NCBI RefSeq assembly: GCF_910589235.1
Contig: NW_025813664.1
Span: 223,176 to 287,175, forward strand
DNA length: 64,000 nt
Source: Vespa crabro
Lineage: Eukaryota > Arthropoda > Insecta > Hymenoptera > Vespidae
Direction: 5' to 3'
Both the position numbers and the translations under genes were made by a program. Positions 1-12,660 of this stretch are shown here, in pieces. The notes beneath the pieces are model-generated. The model saw only the letters and a list, made by a program, of their open reading frames with translations, was not told where the DNA came from and did not search any database. Numbering within the stretch: the first letter of the stretch is position 1; each line of letters opens with the position of its first letter.

Positions 1-44
1 ACTTGTGCCACAGTTAGAAAAATGTTACCAATCGATTCAGAACA
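1..44 (+). repeat. Partial satellite unit at left window edge
   Basis: These bases are the last 44 bases of a consensus unit, from ACTTGTGCCACAG to GATTCAGAACA. The array therefore continues beyond the left edge of the window. Confidence 0.95.
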
Positions 45-107
45 TTGCATTTCATAAGATCAAACATCTATTTTATATTGGAATCAAAGTTTTTAACATT
101 CTTTCAT

Positions 108-121
108 ATCGTATATACGAT
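108..121. repeat. Perfect 14-bp palindrome in the satellite unit
   Basis: ATCGTATATACGAT equals its own reverse complement and is present in nearly every unit at the same phase (offset 63-76 from the unit start). A second, 10-bp palindrome ATACGCGTAT follows at 133-142. The 334-bp units lose exactly one arm of the larger palindrome. Point changes in it occur at 727 and 1068 and again at 7546 (GAATAT), 16063 (GCATAT), 56959, 60712 and 62419 units. It could be a protein-binding dyad or only a hairpin-prone sequence; nothing here decides. Confidence 0.9.
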
Positions 122-143
122 TTTTCGCTCATATACGCGTATC

Positions 144-282
144 GTCGAAAAACGAAAACTTGAAATCTCGTTCAATTTCAATGATTTTATATTCTATCGA
201 TGCAGAATAAAGAATATAACAAGAATATAACGTTTTTACTATGTTTAAATACGCGTTTTCATATGATAATTGTCGAAAAACG
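144..282 (+). repeat. Duplicated GTCGAAAAACG motif within the unit
   Basis: The 11-mer GTCGAAAAACG occurs at 144-154 and again at 272-282 in each unit, each preceded by CATAT (130-134 and 260-264). Both copies contain an A5 run that is the site of one-base insertions in the 342-bp units at 59346, 60029 and 61054. The first copy is also the site of the one-base deletion in the 340-bp units. Class A and class B changes both hit the second copy. Confidence 0.8.
210..231 (+). repeat. 11-bp tandem duplication AAGAATATAAC x2
   Basis: AAGAATATAAC occurs twice back to back (210-220 and 221-231), in the AT-rich middle of every unit. The first copy is altered in some units (AATAATGAAT in class M, GAATGTAAC at 28678, GAATGAAG at 29019, GAAAATAAC at 57982). 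It is a small nested duplication older than the spread of the present array. Confidence 0.85.
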
Positions 283-283
283 T
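230..283. repeat. Inverted repeat ACGTTTTT / AAAAACGT
   Basis: ACGTTTTT at 230-237 is the exact reverse complement of AAAAACGT at 276-283, leaving a 38-base loop. This is a modest potential stem in each unit. It may be chance in such AT-rich sequence; the arms are altered in several classes (class A changes the right arm, 25268, 46388 and 63101 units change the left arm to GTATTTAC). Confidence 0.5.
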
Positions 284-1067
284 AATCGACATACGCGAAT
301 TTCGGTATATGCGAAGATAAAATCGTGAAATCTTTAATAATACTTGTGCCACAGTTAGAAAAATGTTACCAATCGATTCAGAACATTGCATTTCATAAGA
401 TCAAACATCTATTTTATATTGGAATCAAAGTTTTTAACATTCTTTCATATCGTATATACGATTTTTCGCTCATATACGCGTATCGTCGAAAAACGAAAAC
501 TTGAAATCTCGTTCAATTTCAATGATTTTATATTCTATCGATGCAGAATAAAGAATATAACAAGAATATAACGTTTTTACTATGTTTAAATACGCGTTTT
601 CATATGATAATTGTCGAAAAACGTAATCGACATACGCGAATTTCGGTATATGCGAAGATAAAATCGTGAAATCTTTAATAATACTTGTGCCACAGTTAGA
701 AAAATGTTACCAATCGATTCAGAACATTGCATTTCATAAGATCAAACATCTATTTTATATTGGAATCAAAGTTTTTAACATTCTTTCATATCGAATATAC
801 GATTTTTCGCTCATATACGCGTATCGTCGAAAAACGAAAACTTGAAATCTCGTTCAATTTCAATGATTTTATATTCTATCGATGCAGAATAAAGAATATA
901 ACAAGAATATAACGTTTTTACTATGTTTAAATACGCGTTTTCATATGATAATTGTCGAAAAACGTAATCGACATACGCGAATTTCGGTATATGCGAAGAT
1001 AAAATCGTGAAATCTTTAATAATACTTGTGCCACAGTTAGAAAAATGTTACCAATCGATTCAGAACA

Positions 1068-4000
1068 TTGCATTTCATAAGATCAAACATCTATTTTATA
1101 TTGGAATCAAAGTTTTTAACATTCTTTCATATCGAATATACGATTTTTCGCTCATATACGCGTATCGTCGAAAAACGAAAACTTGAAATCTCGTTCAATT
1201 TCAATGATTTTATATTCTATCGATGCAGAATAAAGAATATAACAAGAATATAACGTTTTTACTATGTTTAAATACGCGTTTTCATATGATAATTGTCGAA
1301 AAACGTAATCGACATACGCGAATTTCGGTATATGCGAAGATAAAATCGTGAAATCTTTAATAATACTTGTGCCACAGTTAGAAAAATGTTACCAATCGAT
1401 TCAGAACATTGCATTTCATAAGATCAAACATCTATTTTATATTGGAATCAAAGTTTTTAACATTCTTTCATATCGTATATACGATTTTTCGCTCATATCC
1501 GCGTATCGTCGAAAAACGAAAACTTGAAATCTCGTTCAATTTCAATGATTTTATATTCTATCGATGCAGAATAAAGAATATAACAAGAATATAACGTTTT
1601 TACTATGTTTAAATACGCGTTTTCATATGATAATAGTCGAAAAACGTAATCGACATACGCGAATTTCGGTATATGCGAAGATAAAATCGTGAAATCTTTA
1701 ATAATACTTGTGCCACAGTTAGAAAAATGTTACCAATCGATTCAGAACATTGCATTTCATAAGATCAAACATCTATTTTATATTGGAATCAAAGTTTTTA
1801 ACATTCTTTCATATCGTATATACGATTTTTCGCTCATATACGCGTATCGTCGAAAAACGAAAACTTGAAATCTCGTTCAATTTCAATGATTTTATATTCT
1901 ATCGATGCAGAATAAAGAATATAACAAGAATATAACGTTTTTACTATGTTTAAATACGCGTTTTCATATGATAATTGTCGAAAAACGTAATCGACATACG
2001 CGAATTTCGGTATATGCGAAGATAAAATCGTGAAATCTTTAATAATACTTGTGCCACAGTTAGAAAAATGTTACCAATCGATTCAGAACATTGCATTTCA
2101 TAAGATCAAACATCTATTTTATATTGGAATCAAAGTTTTTAACATTCTTTCATATCGTATATACGATTTTTCGCTCATATACGCGTATCGTCGAAAAACA
2201 AAACTTGAAATCTCGTTCAATTTCATTGATTTTATATTCTATCGATGCAGAATAAAGAATATAACAAGAATATAACGTTTTTACTATGTTTAAATACGCG
2301 TTTTCATATGATAATTGTCGAAAAACGTAATCGACATACGCGAATTTCGGTATATGCGAAGATAAAATCGTGAAATCTTTAATAATACTTGTGCCACAGT
2401 TAGAAAAATGTTACCAATCGATTCAGAACATTGCATTTCATAAGATCAAACATCTATTTTATATTGGAATCAAAGTTTTTAACATTCTTTCATATCGTAT
2501 ATACGATTTTTCGCTCATATACGCGTATCGTCGAAAAACGAAAACTTGAAATCTCGTTCAATTTCAATGATTTTATATTCTATCGATGCAGAATAAAGAA
2601 TATAACAAGAATATAACGTTTTTACTATGTTTAAATACGCGTTTTCATATGATAATTGTCGAAAAACGTAATCGACATACGCGAATTTCGGTATATGCGA
2701 AGATAAAATCGTGAAATCTTTAATAATACTTGTGCCACAGTTAGAAAAATGTTACCAATCGATTCAGAACATTGCATTTCATAAGATCAAACATCTATTT
2801 TATATTGGAATCAAAGTTTTTAACATTCTTTCATATCGTATATACGATTTTTCGCTCATATACGCGTATCGTCGAAAAACGAAAACTTGAAATCTCGTTC
2901 AATTTCACTGATTTTATATTCTATCGATGCAGAATAAAGAATATAACAAGAATATAACGTTTTTACTATGTTTAAATACGCGTTTTCATATGATAATTGT
3001 CGAAAAACGTAATCGACATACGCGAATTTCGGTATATGCGAAGATAAAATCGTGAAATCTTTAATAATACTTGTGCCACAGTTAGAAAAATGTTACCAAT
3101 CGATTCAGAACATTGCATTTCATAAGATCAAACATCTATTTTATATTGGAATCAAAGTTTTTAACATTCTTTCATATCGTATATACGATTTTTCGCTCAT
3201 ATACGCGTATCGTCGAAAAACGAAAACTTGAAATCTCGTTCAATTTCAATGATTTTATATTCTATCGATGCAGAATAAAGAATATAACAAGAATATAACG
3301 TTTTTACTATGTTTAAATACGCGTTTTCATATGATAATTGTCGAAAAACGTAATCGACATACGCGAATTTCGGTATATGCGAAGATAAAATCGTGAAATC
3401 TTTAATAATACTTGTGCCACAGTTAGAAAAATGTTACCAATCGATTCAGAACATTGCATTTCATAAGATCAAACATCTATTTTATATTGGAATCAAAGTT
3501 TTTAACATTCTTTCATATCGTATATACGATTTTTCGCTCATATACGCGTATCGTCGAAAAACGAAAACTTGAAATCTCGTTCAATTTCACTGATTTTATA
3601 TTCTATCGATGCAGAATAAAGAATATAACAAGAATATAACGTTTTTACTATGTTTAAATACGCGTTTTCATATGATAATTGTCGAAAAACCTAATCGACA
3701 TACGCGAATTTCGGTATATGCGAAGATAAAATCGTGAAATCTTTAATAATACTTGTGCCACAGTTAGAAAAATGTTACCAATCGATTCAGAACATTGCAT
3801 TTCATAAGATCAAACATCTATTTTATATTGGAAACAAAGTTTTTAACATTCTTTCATATCGTATATACGATTTTTCGCTCATATACGCGTATCGTCGAAA
3901 AACGAAAACTTGAAATCTCGTTCAATTTCAATGATTTTATATTCTATCGATGCAGAATAAAGAATATAACAAGAATATAACGTTTTTACTATGTTTAAAT

Positions 4001-4476
4001 ACGCGTTTTCATATGATAATTGTCGAAAAACGTAATCGACATACGCGAATTTCGGTATATGCGAAGATAAAATCGTGAAATCTTTAATAATACTTGTGCC
4101 ACAGTTAGAAAAATGTTACCAATCGAATCAGAACATTGCATTTCATAAGATCAAACATCTATTTTATATTGGAATCAAAGTTTTTAACATTCTTTCATAT
4201 CGTATATACGATTTTTCGCTCATATACGCGTATCGTCGAAAAACGAAAACTTGAAATCTCGTTCAATTTCAATGATTTTATATTCTATCGATGCAGAATA
4301 ATGAATATAACAAGAATATAACGATTTTACTATGTTTAAATACGAGTTTTCATATGATAATTGTCGAAAAACGTAATCGACATACGCGAATTTCGGTATA
4401 TGCGAAGATAAAATCGTGAAATCTTTAATAATACTTGTGCCACAGTTAGAAAAATGTTACCAATCGATTCAGAACA
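1068..4476 (+). repeat. Higher-order block, 10 units (longer copy)
   Basis: The ordered markers are GAATAT in the palindrome at 1068 (also at 727), CATATCCGCG plus AATAGTCG at 1409, a plain unit at 1750, then four units (2091-3453, including a 340-bp unit), TTCACTGAT at 3454, GGAAACAAAG at 3795, and a class M unit at 4136 with AATAATGAAT, ACGATTTTAC and ACGAG. The outer markers recur in the same order at 7546-9591 without the middle four units. TTCACTGAT also occurs at 2772, two units before 3454, so the extra units may come from a local duplication. Confidence 0.8.
2091..2430 (+). repeat. 340-bp unit variant
   Basis: One G is missing after 2199 (AAAAACAAAAC for AAAAACGAAAAC). The unit also has TTCATTGAT near 2224. 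Unlike the other four 340-bp units it is not followed by a class M unit. Confidence 0.9.
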
Positions 4477-7400
4477 TTGCATTTCATAAGATCAAACATC
4501 TATTTTATATTGGAATCAAAGTTTTTAACATTCTTTCATATCGTATATACGATTTTTCGCTCATATACGCGTATCGTCGAAAAACGAAAACTTGAAATCT
4601 CGTTCAATTTCAATGATTTTATATTCTATCGATGCAGAATAAAGAATATAACAAGAATATAACGTTTTTACTATGTTTAAATACGCGTTTTCATATGATA
4701 ATTGTCGAAAAACGTAATCGACATACGCGAATTTCGGTATATGCGAAGATAAAATCGTGAAATCTTTAATAATACTTGTGCCACAGTTAGAAAAATGTTA
4801 CCAATCGATTCAGAACATTGCATTTCATAAGATCAAACATCTATTTTATATTGGAATCAAAGTTTTTAACATTCTTTCATATCGTATATACGATTTTTCG
4901 CTCATATACGCGTATCGTCGGAAAACGAAAACTTGAAATCTCGTTCAATTTCAATGATTTTATATTCTATCGATGCAGAATAAAGAATATAACAAGAATA
5001 TAACGTTTTTACTATGTTTAAATACGCGTTTTCATATGATAATTGTCGAAAAACGTAATCGACATACGCGAATTTCGGTATATGCGAAGATAAAATCGTG
5101 AAATCTTTAATAATACTTGTGCCACAGTTAGAAAAATGTTACCAATCGATTCAGAACATTGCATTTCATAAGATCAAACATCTATTTTATATTGGAATCA
5201 AAGTTTTTAACATTCTTTCATATCGTATATACGATTTTTCGCTCATATACGCGTATCGTCGAAAAACGAAAACTTGAAATCTCGTTCAATTTCAATGATT
5301 TTATATTCTATCGATGCAGAATAAAGAATATAACAAGAATATAACGTTTTTACTATGTTTAAATACGCGTTTTCATATGATAATTGTCGAAAAACGTAAT
5401 CGACATACGCGAATTTCGGTATATGCGAAGATAAAATCGTGAAATCTTTAATAATACTTGTGCCACAGTTAAAAAAATGTTACCAATCGATTCAGAACAT
5501 TGCATTGCATAAGATCAAACATCTATTTTATATTGGAATCAAAGTTTTTAACATTCTTTCATATCGTATATACGATTTTTCGCTCATATACGCGTATCGT
5601 CGAAAAACGAAAACTTGAAATCTCGTTCAATTTCAATGATTTTATATTCTATCGATGCAGAATAAAGAATATAACAAGAATATAACGTTTTTACTATGTT
5701 TAAATACGCGTTTTCATATGATAATTGTCGAAAAACGTAATCGACATACGCGAATTTCGGTATATGCGAAGATAAAATCGTGAAATCTTTAATAATACTT
5801 GTGCCACAGTTAGAAAAATGTTACCAATCGATTCAGAACATTGCATTTCATAAGATCAAACATCTATTTTATATTGGAATCAAAGTTTTTAACATTCTTT
5901 CATATCGTATATACGATTTTTCGCTCATATACGCGTATCGTCGAAAAACGAAAACTTGAAATCTCGTTCAATTTCAATGATTTTATATTCTATCGATGCA
6001 GAATAGAGAATATAACAAGAATATAACGTTTTTACTATGTTTAAATACGCGTTTTCATATGATAATTGTCGAAAAACGTAATCGACATACGCGAATTTCG
6101 GTATATGCGAAGATAAAATCGTGAAATCTTTAATAATACTTGTGCCACAGTTAGAAAAATGTTACCAATCGATTCAGAACATTGCATTTCATAAGATCAA
6201 ACATCTATTTTATATTGGAATCAAAGTTTTTAACATTCTTTCATATCGTATATACGATTTTTCGCTCATATACGCGTATCGTCGAAAAACGAAAACTTGA
6301 AATCTCGTTCAATTTCAATGATTTTATATTCTATCGATGCAGAATAAAGAATATAACAAGAATATAACGTTTTTACTATGTTTAAATACGCGTTTTCATA
6401 TGATAATTGTCGTAAAACGTAATCGACATACGCGAATTTCGGTATATGCGAAGATAAAATCGTGAAATCTTTAATAATACTTGTGCCACAGTTAGAAAAA
6501 TGTTACCAATCGATTCAGAACATTGCATTTCATAAGATCAAACATCTATTTTATATTGGAATCAAAGTTTTTAACATTCTTTCATATCGTATATACGATT
6601 TTTCGCTCATATACGCGTATCGTCGAAAAACGAAAACTTGAAATCTCGTTCAATTTCAATGATTTTATATTCTATCGATGCAGAATAAAGAATATAACAA
6701 GAATATAACGTTTTTACTATGTTTAAATACGCGTTTTCATATGATAATTGTCGAAAAACGTAATCGACATACGCGAATTTCGGTATATGCGAAGATAAAA
6801 TCGTGAAATCTTTAATAATACTTGTGCCACAGTTAGAAAAATGTTACCAATCGATTCAGAACATTGCATTGCATAAGATCAAACATCTATTTTATATTGG
6901 AATCAAAGTTTTTAACATTCTTTCATATCGTATATACGATTTTTCGCTCATATACGCGTATCGTCGAAAAACGAAAACTTGAAATCTCGTTCAATTTCAA
7001 TGATTTTATATTCTATCGATGCAGAATAAAGAATATAACAAGAATATAACGTTTTTACTATGTTTAAATACGCGTTTTCATATGATAATTGTCGAAAAAC
7101 GTAATCGACATACGCGAATTTCGGTATATGCGAAGATAAAATCGTGAAATCTTTAATAATACTTGTGCCACAGTTAGAAAAATGTTACCAATCGATTCAG
7201 AACATTGCATTTCATAAGATCAAACATCTATTTTATATTGGAATCAAAGTTTTTAACATTCTTTCATATCGTATATACGATTTTTCGCTCATATACGCGT
7301 ATCGTCGAAAAACGAAAACTTGAAATCTCGTTCAATTTCAATGATTTTATATTCTATCGATGCAGAATAAAGAATATAACAAGAATATAACGTTTTTACT

Positions 7401-7545
7401 ATGTTTAAATACGCGTTTTCATATGATAATTGTCGAAAAACGTAATCGACATACGCGAATTTCGGTATATGCGAAGATAAAATCGTGAAATCTTTAATAA
7501 TACTTGTGCCACAGTTAGAAAAATGTTACCAATCGATTCAGAACA
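4477..7545 (+). repeat. Nine 341-bp units between blocks
   Basis: These units are near consensus. Visible variants are GTCGGAAAACG at 4818, TTAAAAAAATG near 5470 followed by class H (GCATTGCAT) at 5500, GAATAGAGAAT at 5841, GTCGTAAAACG without the rest of class A at 6182, and class H at 6864. The pair TTAAAAAAATG plus class H recurs at 11607-11978. Confidence 0.9.
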
Positions 7546-9591
7546 TTGCATTTCATAAGATCAAACATCTATTTTATATTGGAATCAAAGTTTTTAACAT
7601 TCTTTCATATCGAATATACGATTTTTCGCTCATATACGCGTATCGTCGAAAAACGAAAACTTGAAATCTCGTTCAATTTCAATGATTTTATATTCTATCG
7701 ATGCAGAATAAAGAATATAACAAGAATATAACGTTTTTACTATGTTTAAATACGCGTTTTCATATGATAATTGTCGAAAAACGTAATCGACATACGCGAA
7801 TTTCGGTATATGCGAAGATAAAATCGTGAAATCTTTAATAATACTTGTGCCACAGTTAGAAAAATGTTACCAATCGATTCAGAACATTGCATTTCATAAG
7901 ATCAAACATCTATTTTATATTGGAATCAAAGTTTTTAACATTCTTTCATATCGTATATACGATTTTTCGCTCATATCCGCGTATCGTCGAAAAACGAAAA
8001 CTTGAAATCTCGTTCAATTTCAATGATTTTATATTCTATCGATGCAGAATAAAGAATATAACAAGAATATAACGTTTTTACTATGTTTAAATACGCGTTT
8101 TCATATGATAATAGTCGAAAAACGTAATCGACATACGCGAATTTCGGTATATGCGAAGATAAAATCGTGAAATCTTTAATAATACTTGTGCCACAGTTAG
8201 AAAAATGTTACCAATCGATTCAGAACATTGCATTTCATAAGATCAAACATCTATTTTATATTGGAATCAAAGTTTTTAACATTCTTTCATATCGTATATA
8301 CGATTTTTCGCTCATATACGCGTATCGTCGAAAAACGAAAACTTGAAATCTCGTTCAATTTCAATGATTTTATATTCTATCGATGCAGAATAAAGAATAT
8401 AACAAGAATATAACGTTTTTACTATGTTTAAATACGCGTTTTCATATGATAATTGTCGAAAAACGTAATCGACATACGCGAATTTCGGTATATGCGAAGA
8501 TAAAATCGTGAAATCTTTAATAATACTTGTGCCACAGTTAGAAAAATGTTACCAATCGATTCAGAACATTGCATTTCATAAGATCAAACATCTATTTTAT
8601 ATTGGAATCAAAGTTTTTAACATTCTTTCATATCGTATATACGATTTTTCGCTCATATACGCGTATCGTCGAAAAACGAAAACTTGAAATCTCGTTCAAT
8701 TTCACTGATTTTATATTCTATCGATGCAGAATAAAGAATATAACAAGAATATAACGTTTTTACTATGTTTAAATACGCGTTTTCATATGATAATTGTCGA
8801 AAAACGTAATCGACATACGCGAATTTCGGTATATGCGAAGATAAAATCGTGAAATCTTTAATAATACTTGTGCCACAGTTAGAAAAATGTTACCAATCGA
8901 TTCAGAACATTGCATTTCATAAGATCAAACATCTATTTTATATTGGAAACAAAGTTTTTAACATTCTTTCATATCGTATATACGATTTTTCGCTCATATA
9001 CGCGTATCGTCGAAAAACGAAAACTTGAAATCTCGTTCAATTTCAATGATTTTATATTCTATCGATGCAGAATAAAGAATATAACAAGAATATAACGTTT
9101 TTACTATGTTTAAATACGCGTTTTCATATGATAATTGTCGAAAAACGTAATCGACATAAGCGAATTTCGGTATATGCGAAGATAAAATCGTGAAATCTTT
9201 AATAATACTTGTGCCACAGTTAGAAAAATGTTACCAATCGATTCAGAACATTGCATTTCATAAGATCAAACATCTATTTTATATTGGAATCAAAGTTTTT
9301 AACATTCTTTCATATCGTATATACGATTTTTCGCTCATATACGCGTATCGTCGAAAAACGAAAACTTGAAATCTCGTTCAATTTCATTGATTTTATATTC
9401 TATCGATGCAGAATAATGAATATAACAAGAATATAACGATTTTACTATGTTTAAATACGAGTTTTCATATGATAATTGTCGAAAAACGTAATCGACATAC
9501 GCGAATTTCGGTATATGCGAAGATAAAATCGTGAAATCTTTAATAATACTTGTGCCACAGTTAGAAAAATGTTACCAATCGATTCAGAACA
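7546..9591 (+). repeat. Higher-order block, 6 units (shorter copy)
   Basis: Its units carry, in order, GAATAT (7546), TATCCGCG plus AATAGTCG (7887), plain (8228), TTCACTGAT (8569), GGAAACAAAG (8910), and class M with ACGATTTTAC and ACGAG (9251). This is the series seen at 1068-4476 with four units (2091-3453) absent. Changes seen only in this copy are CATAAGCG near 9157 and TTCATTGAT in the 9251 unit. The 3454 unit's AAACCTA is absent from 8569. Confidence 0.85.
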
Positions 9592-12500
9592 TTGCATTTC
9601 ATAAGATCAAACATCTATTTTATATTGGAATCAAAGTTTTTAACATTCTTTCATATCGTATATACGATTTTTCGCTCATATACGCGTATCGTCGAAAAAC
9701 GAAAACTTGAAATCTCGTTCAATTTCAATGATTTTATATTCTATCGATGCAGAATAAAGAATATAACAAGAATATAACGTTTTTACTATGTTTAAATACG
9801 CGTTTTCATATGATAATTGTCGAAAAACGTAATCGACATACGCGAATTTCGGTATATGCGAAGATAAAATCGTGAAATCTTTAATAATACTTGTGCCACA
9901 GTTAGAAAAATGTTACCAATCGATTCAGAACATTGCATTTCATAAGATCAAACATCTATTTTATATTGGAATCAAAGTTTTTAACATTCTTTCATATCGT
10001 ATATACGATTTTTCGCTCATATACGCGTATCGTCGAAAAACGAAAACTTGAAATCTCGTTCAATTTCAATGATTTTATATTCTATCGATGCAGAATAAAG
10101 AATATAACAAGAATATAACGTTTTTACTATGTTTAAATACGCGTTTTCATATGATAATTGTCGAAAAACGTAATCGACATACGCGAATTTCGGTATATGC
10201 GAAGATAAAATCGTGAAATCTTTAATAATACTTGTGCCACAGTTAGAAAAATGTTACCAATCGATTCAGAACATTGCATTTCATAAGATCAAACATCTAT
10301 TTTATATTGGAATCAAAGTTTTTAACATTCTTTCATATCGTATATACGATTTTTCGCTCATATACGCGTATCGTCGAAAAACGAAAACTTGAAATCTCGT
10401 TCAATTTCAATGATTTTATATTCTATCGATGCAGAATAAAGAATATAACAAGAATATAACGTTTTTACTATGTTTAAATACGCGTTTTCATATGATAATT
10501 GTCGAAAAACGTAATCGACATACGCGAATTTCGGTATATGCGAAGATAAAATCGTGAAATCTTTAATAATACTTGTGCCACAGTTAGAAAAATGTTACCA
10601 ATCGATTCAGAACATTGCATTTCATAAGATCAAACATCTATTTTATATTGGAATCAAAGTTTTTAACATTCTTTCATATCGTATATACGATTTTTCGCTC
10701 ATATACGCGTATCGTCGAAAAACGAAAACTTGAAATCTCGTTCAATTTCAATGATTTTATATTCTATCGATGCAGAATAAAGAATATAACAAGAATATAA
10801 CGTTTTTACTATGTTTAAATACGCGTTTTCATATGATAATTGTCGAAAAACGTAATCGACATACGCGAATTTCGGTATATGCGAAGATAAAATCGTGAAA
10901 TCTTTAATAATACTTGTGCCACAGTTAGAAAAATGTTACCAATCGACTCAGAACATTGCATTGCATAAGATCAAACATCTATTTTATATTGGAATCAAAG
11001 TTTTTAACATTCTTTCATATCGTATATACGATTTTTCGCTCATATACGCGTATCGTCGAAAAACGAAAACTTGAAATCTCGTTCAATTTCAATGATTTTA
11101 TATTCTATCGATGCAGAATAAAGAATATAACAAGAATATAACGTTTATACTATGTTTAAATACGCGTTTTCATATGATAATTGTCGAAAAACGTAATCGA
11201 CATACGCGAATTTCGGTATATGCGAAGATAAAATCGTGAAATCTTTAATAATACTTGTGCCACAGTTAGAAAAATGTTACCAATCGATTCAGAACATTGC
11301 ATTTCATAAGATCAAACATCTATTTTATATTGGAATCAAAGTTTTTAACATTCTTTCATATCGTATATACGATTTTTCGCTCATATACGCGTATCGTCGA
11401 AAAACGAAAACTTGAAATCTCGTTCAATTTCAATGATTTTCTATTCTATCGATGCAGAATAAAGAATATAACAAGAATATAACGTTTTTACTATGTTTAA
11501 ATACGCGTTTTCATATGATAATTGTCGAAAAACGTAATCGACATACGCGAATTTCGGTATATGCGAAGATAAAATCGTGAAATCTTTAATAATACTTGTG
11601 CCACAGTTAAAAAAATGTTACCAATCGATTCAGAACATTGCATTGCATAAGATCAAACATCTATTTTATATTGGAATCAAAGTTTTTAACATTCTTTCAT
11701 ATCGTATATACGATTTTTCGCTCATATACGCGTATCGTCGAAAAACGAAAACTTGAAATCTCGTTCAATTTCAATGATTTTATATTCTATCGATGCAGAA
11801 TAAAGAATATAACAAGAATATAACGTTTTTACTATGTTTAAATACGCTTTTTCATATGATAATTGTCGAAAAACGTAATCGACATACGCGAATTTCGGTA
11901 TATGCGAAGATAAAATCGTGAAATCTTTAATAATACTTGTGCCACAGTTAGAAAAATGTTACCAATCGATTCAGAACATTGCATTTCATAAGATCAAACA
12001 TCTATTTTATATTGGAATCAAAGTTTTTAACATTCTTTCATATCGTATATACGATTTTTCGCTCATATACGCGTATCGTCGAAAAACGAAAACTTGAAAT
12101 CTCGTTCAATTTCAATGATTTTATATTCTATCGATGCAGAATAAAGAATATAACAAGAATATAACGTTTTTACTATGTTTAAATACGCGTTTTCATATGA
12201 TAATTGTCGAAAAACGTAATCGACATACGCGAATTTCGGTATATGCGAAGATAAAATCGTGAAATCTTTAATAATACTTGTGCCACAGTTAGAAAAATGT
12301 TACCAATCGATTCAGAACATTGCATTTCATAAGATCAAACATCTATTTTATATTGGAATCAAAGTTTTTAACATTCTTTCATATCGTATATACGATTTTT
12401 CGCTCATATACGCGTATCGTCGAAAAACGAAAACTTGAAATCTCGTTCAATTTCAATGATTTTATATTCTATCGATGCAGAATAAAGAATATAACAAGAA

Positions 12501-12660
12501 TATAACGTTTTTACTATGTTTAAATACGCGTTTTCATATGATAATTGTCGAAAAACGTAATCGACATACGCGAATTTCGGTATATGCGAAGATAAAATCG
12601 TGAAATCTTTAATAATACTTGTGCCACAGTTAGAAAAATGTTACCAATCGATTCAGAACA
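9592..12660 (+). repeat. Nine 341-bp units between blocks
   Basis: Four plain units are followed by class H at 10956 (with CGACTCAG just before it and ACGTTTATAC), TTTTCTATTC at 11297, TTAAAAAAATG plus class H at 11638 (with ACGCTTTTTC), and two plain units. No gene or foreign sequence is present. Confidence 0.9.

Larger units (their letters stand above)
31..371 (+). repeat. Possible ancestral dimer: subunits 31-195 and 196-371
   Basis: Four or five similarities occur in the same order in the two halves of the unit. ATCGATTCAG at 31 matches ATCGATGCAG at 196 (offset 165). AGTTTTTA near 88 matches CGTTTTTA near 231 (offset about 143). CATAT at 106 matches CATAT at 260 (154). ATACGCG at 133 matches ATACGCG at 291 (158). 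TGAAATCT at 161 matches TGAAATCT at 326 (165). The next unit then begins again 176 bp after 196. This co-linear series with drifting offset is what an old head-to-tail dimer of about 165 and 176 bp with internal indels would leave. The matches are short and the GTCGAAAAACG pair is out of register (offset 128), so this is inference. Confidence 0.45.
45..385 (+). repeat. Reference 341-bp satellite unit
   Basis: This is the first complete unit and is used here as the consensus; 386-726 and many later units match it exactly as far as I can see. By hand count it has 52 C and 46 G (28.7% GC) and 22 CpG dinucleotides. CpGs are concentrated at about 110-176 and 252-323, separated by AT-rich stretches. 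It contains ClaI-type ATCGAT motifs (31-36 and 196-201), a perfect palindrome at 108-121, a 10-bp palindrome ATACGCGTAT at 133-142 and an 11-bp direct repeat at 210-231. The phase chosen is arbitrary, since a tandem array has no natural start. Confidence 0.95.

Noticed and set aside
185..195. Yeast-type replication origin consensus (TTTTATATTCT)
   Set aside because: It resembles the budding yeast ACS with one mismatch, but such matches are expected by chance in AT-rich DNA and the host is probably not a yeast.
45..230. A 61-codon open frame repeated in most units
   Set aside because: It starts with TTG rather than ATG, is repeated because the DNA repeats, and the visible variants change the amino acids freely (V to E, T to P, N to T, K to M and others). 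In the 13683, 15381, 46388 and 57300 units it is cut by stops or frame changes. There is no sign of selection on a protein.
300..316. CENP-B box (TTCG followed by the CGGG core)
   Set aside because: TTCGGTATATGCGAA at about 301-315 and its complement contain TTCG but do not fit the spacing and CGGG core of the mammalian box on either strand. Other TTCG motifs in the unit also fail.
45..385. Hammerhead ribozyme encoded by the satellite
   Set aside because: Some satellites carry one, so I looked for CTGATGA and GAAA cores on both strands. GAAA is frequent but no CTGATGA core is present in the consensus; CTGAT in the 2772, 3454 and 8569 units is not followed by GA.
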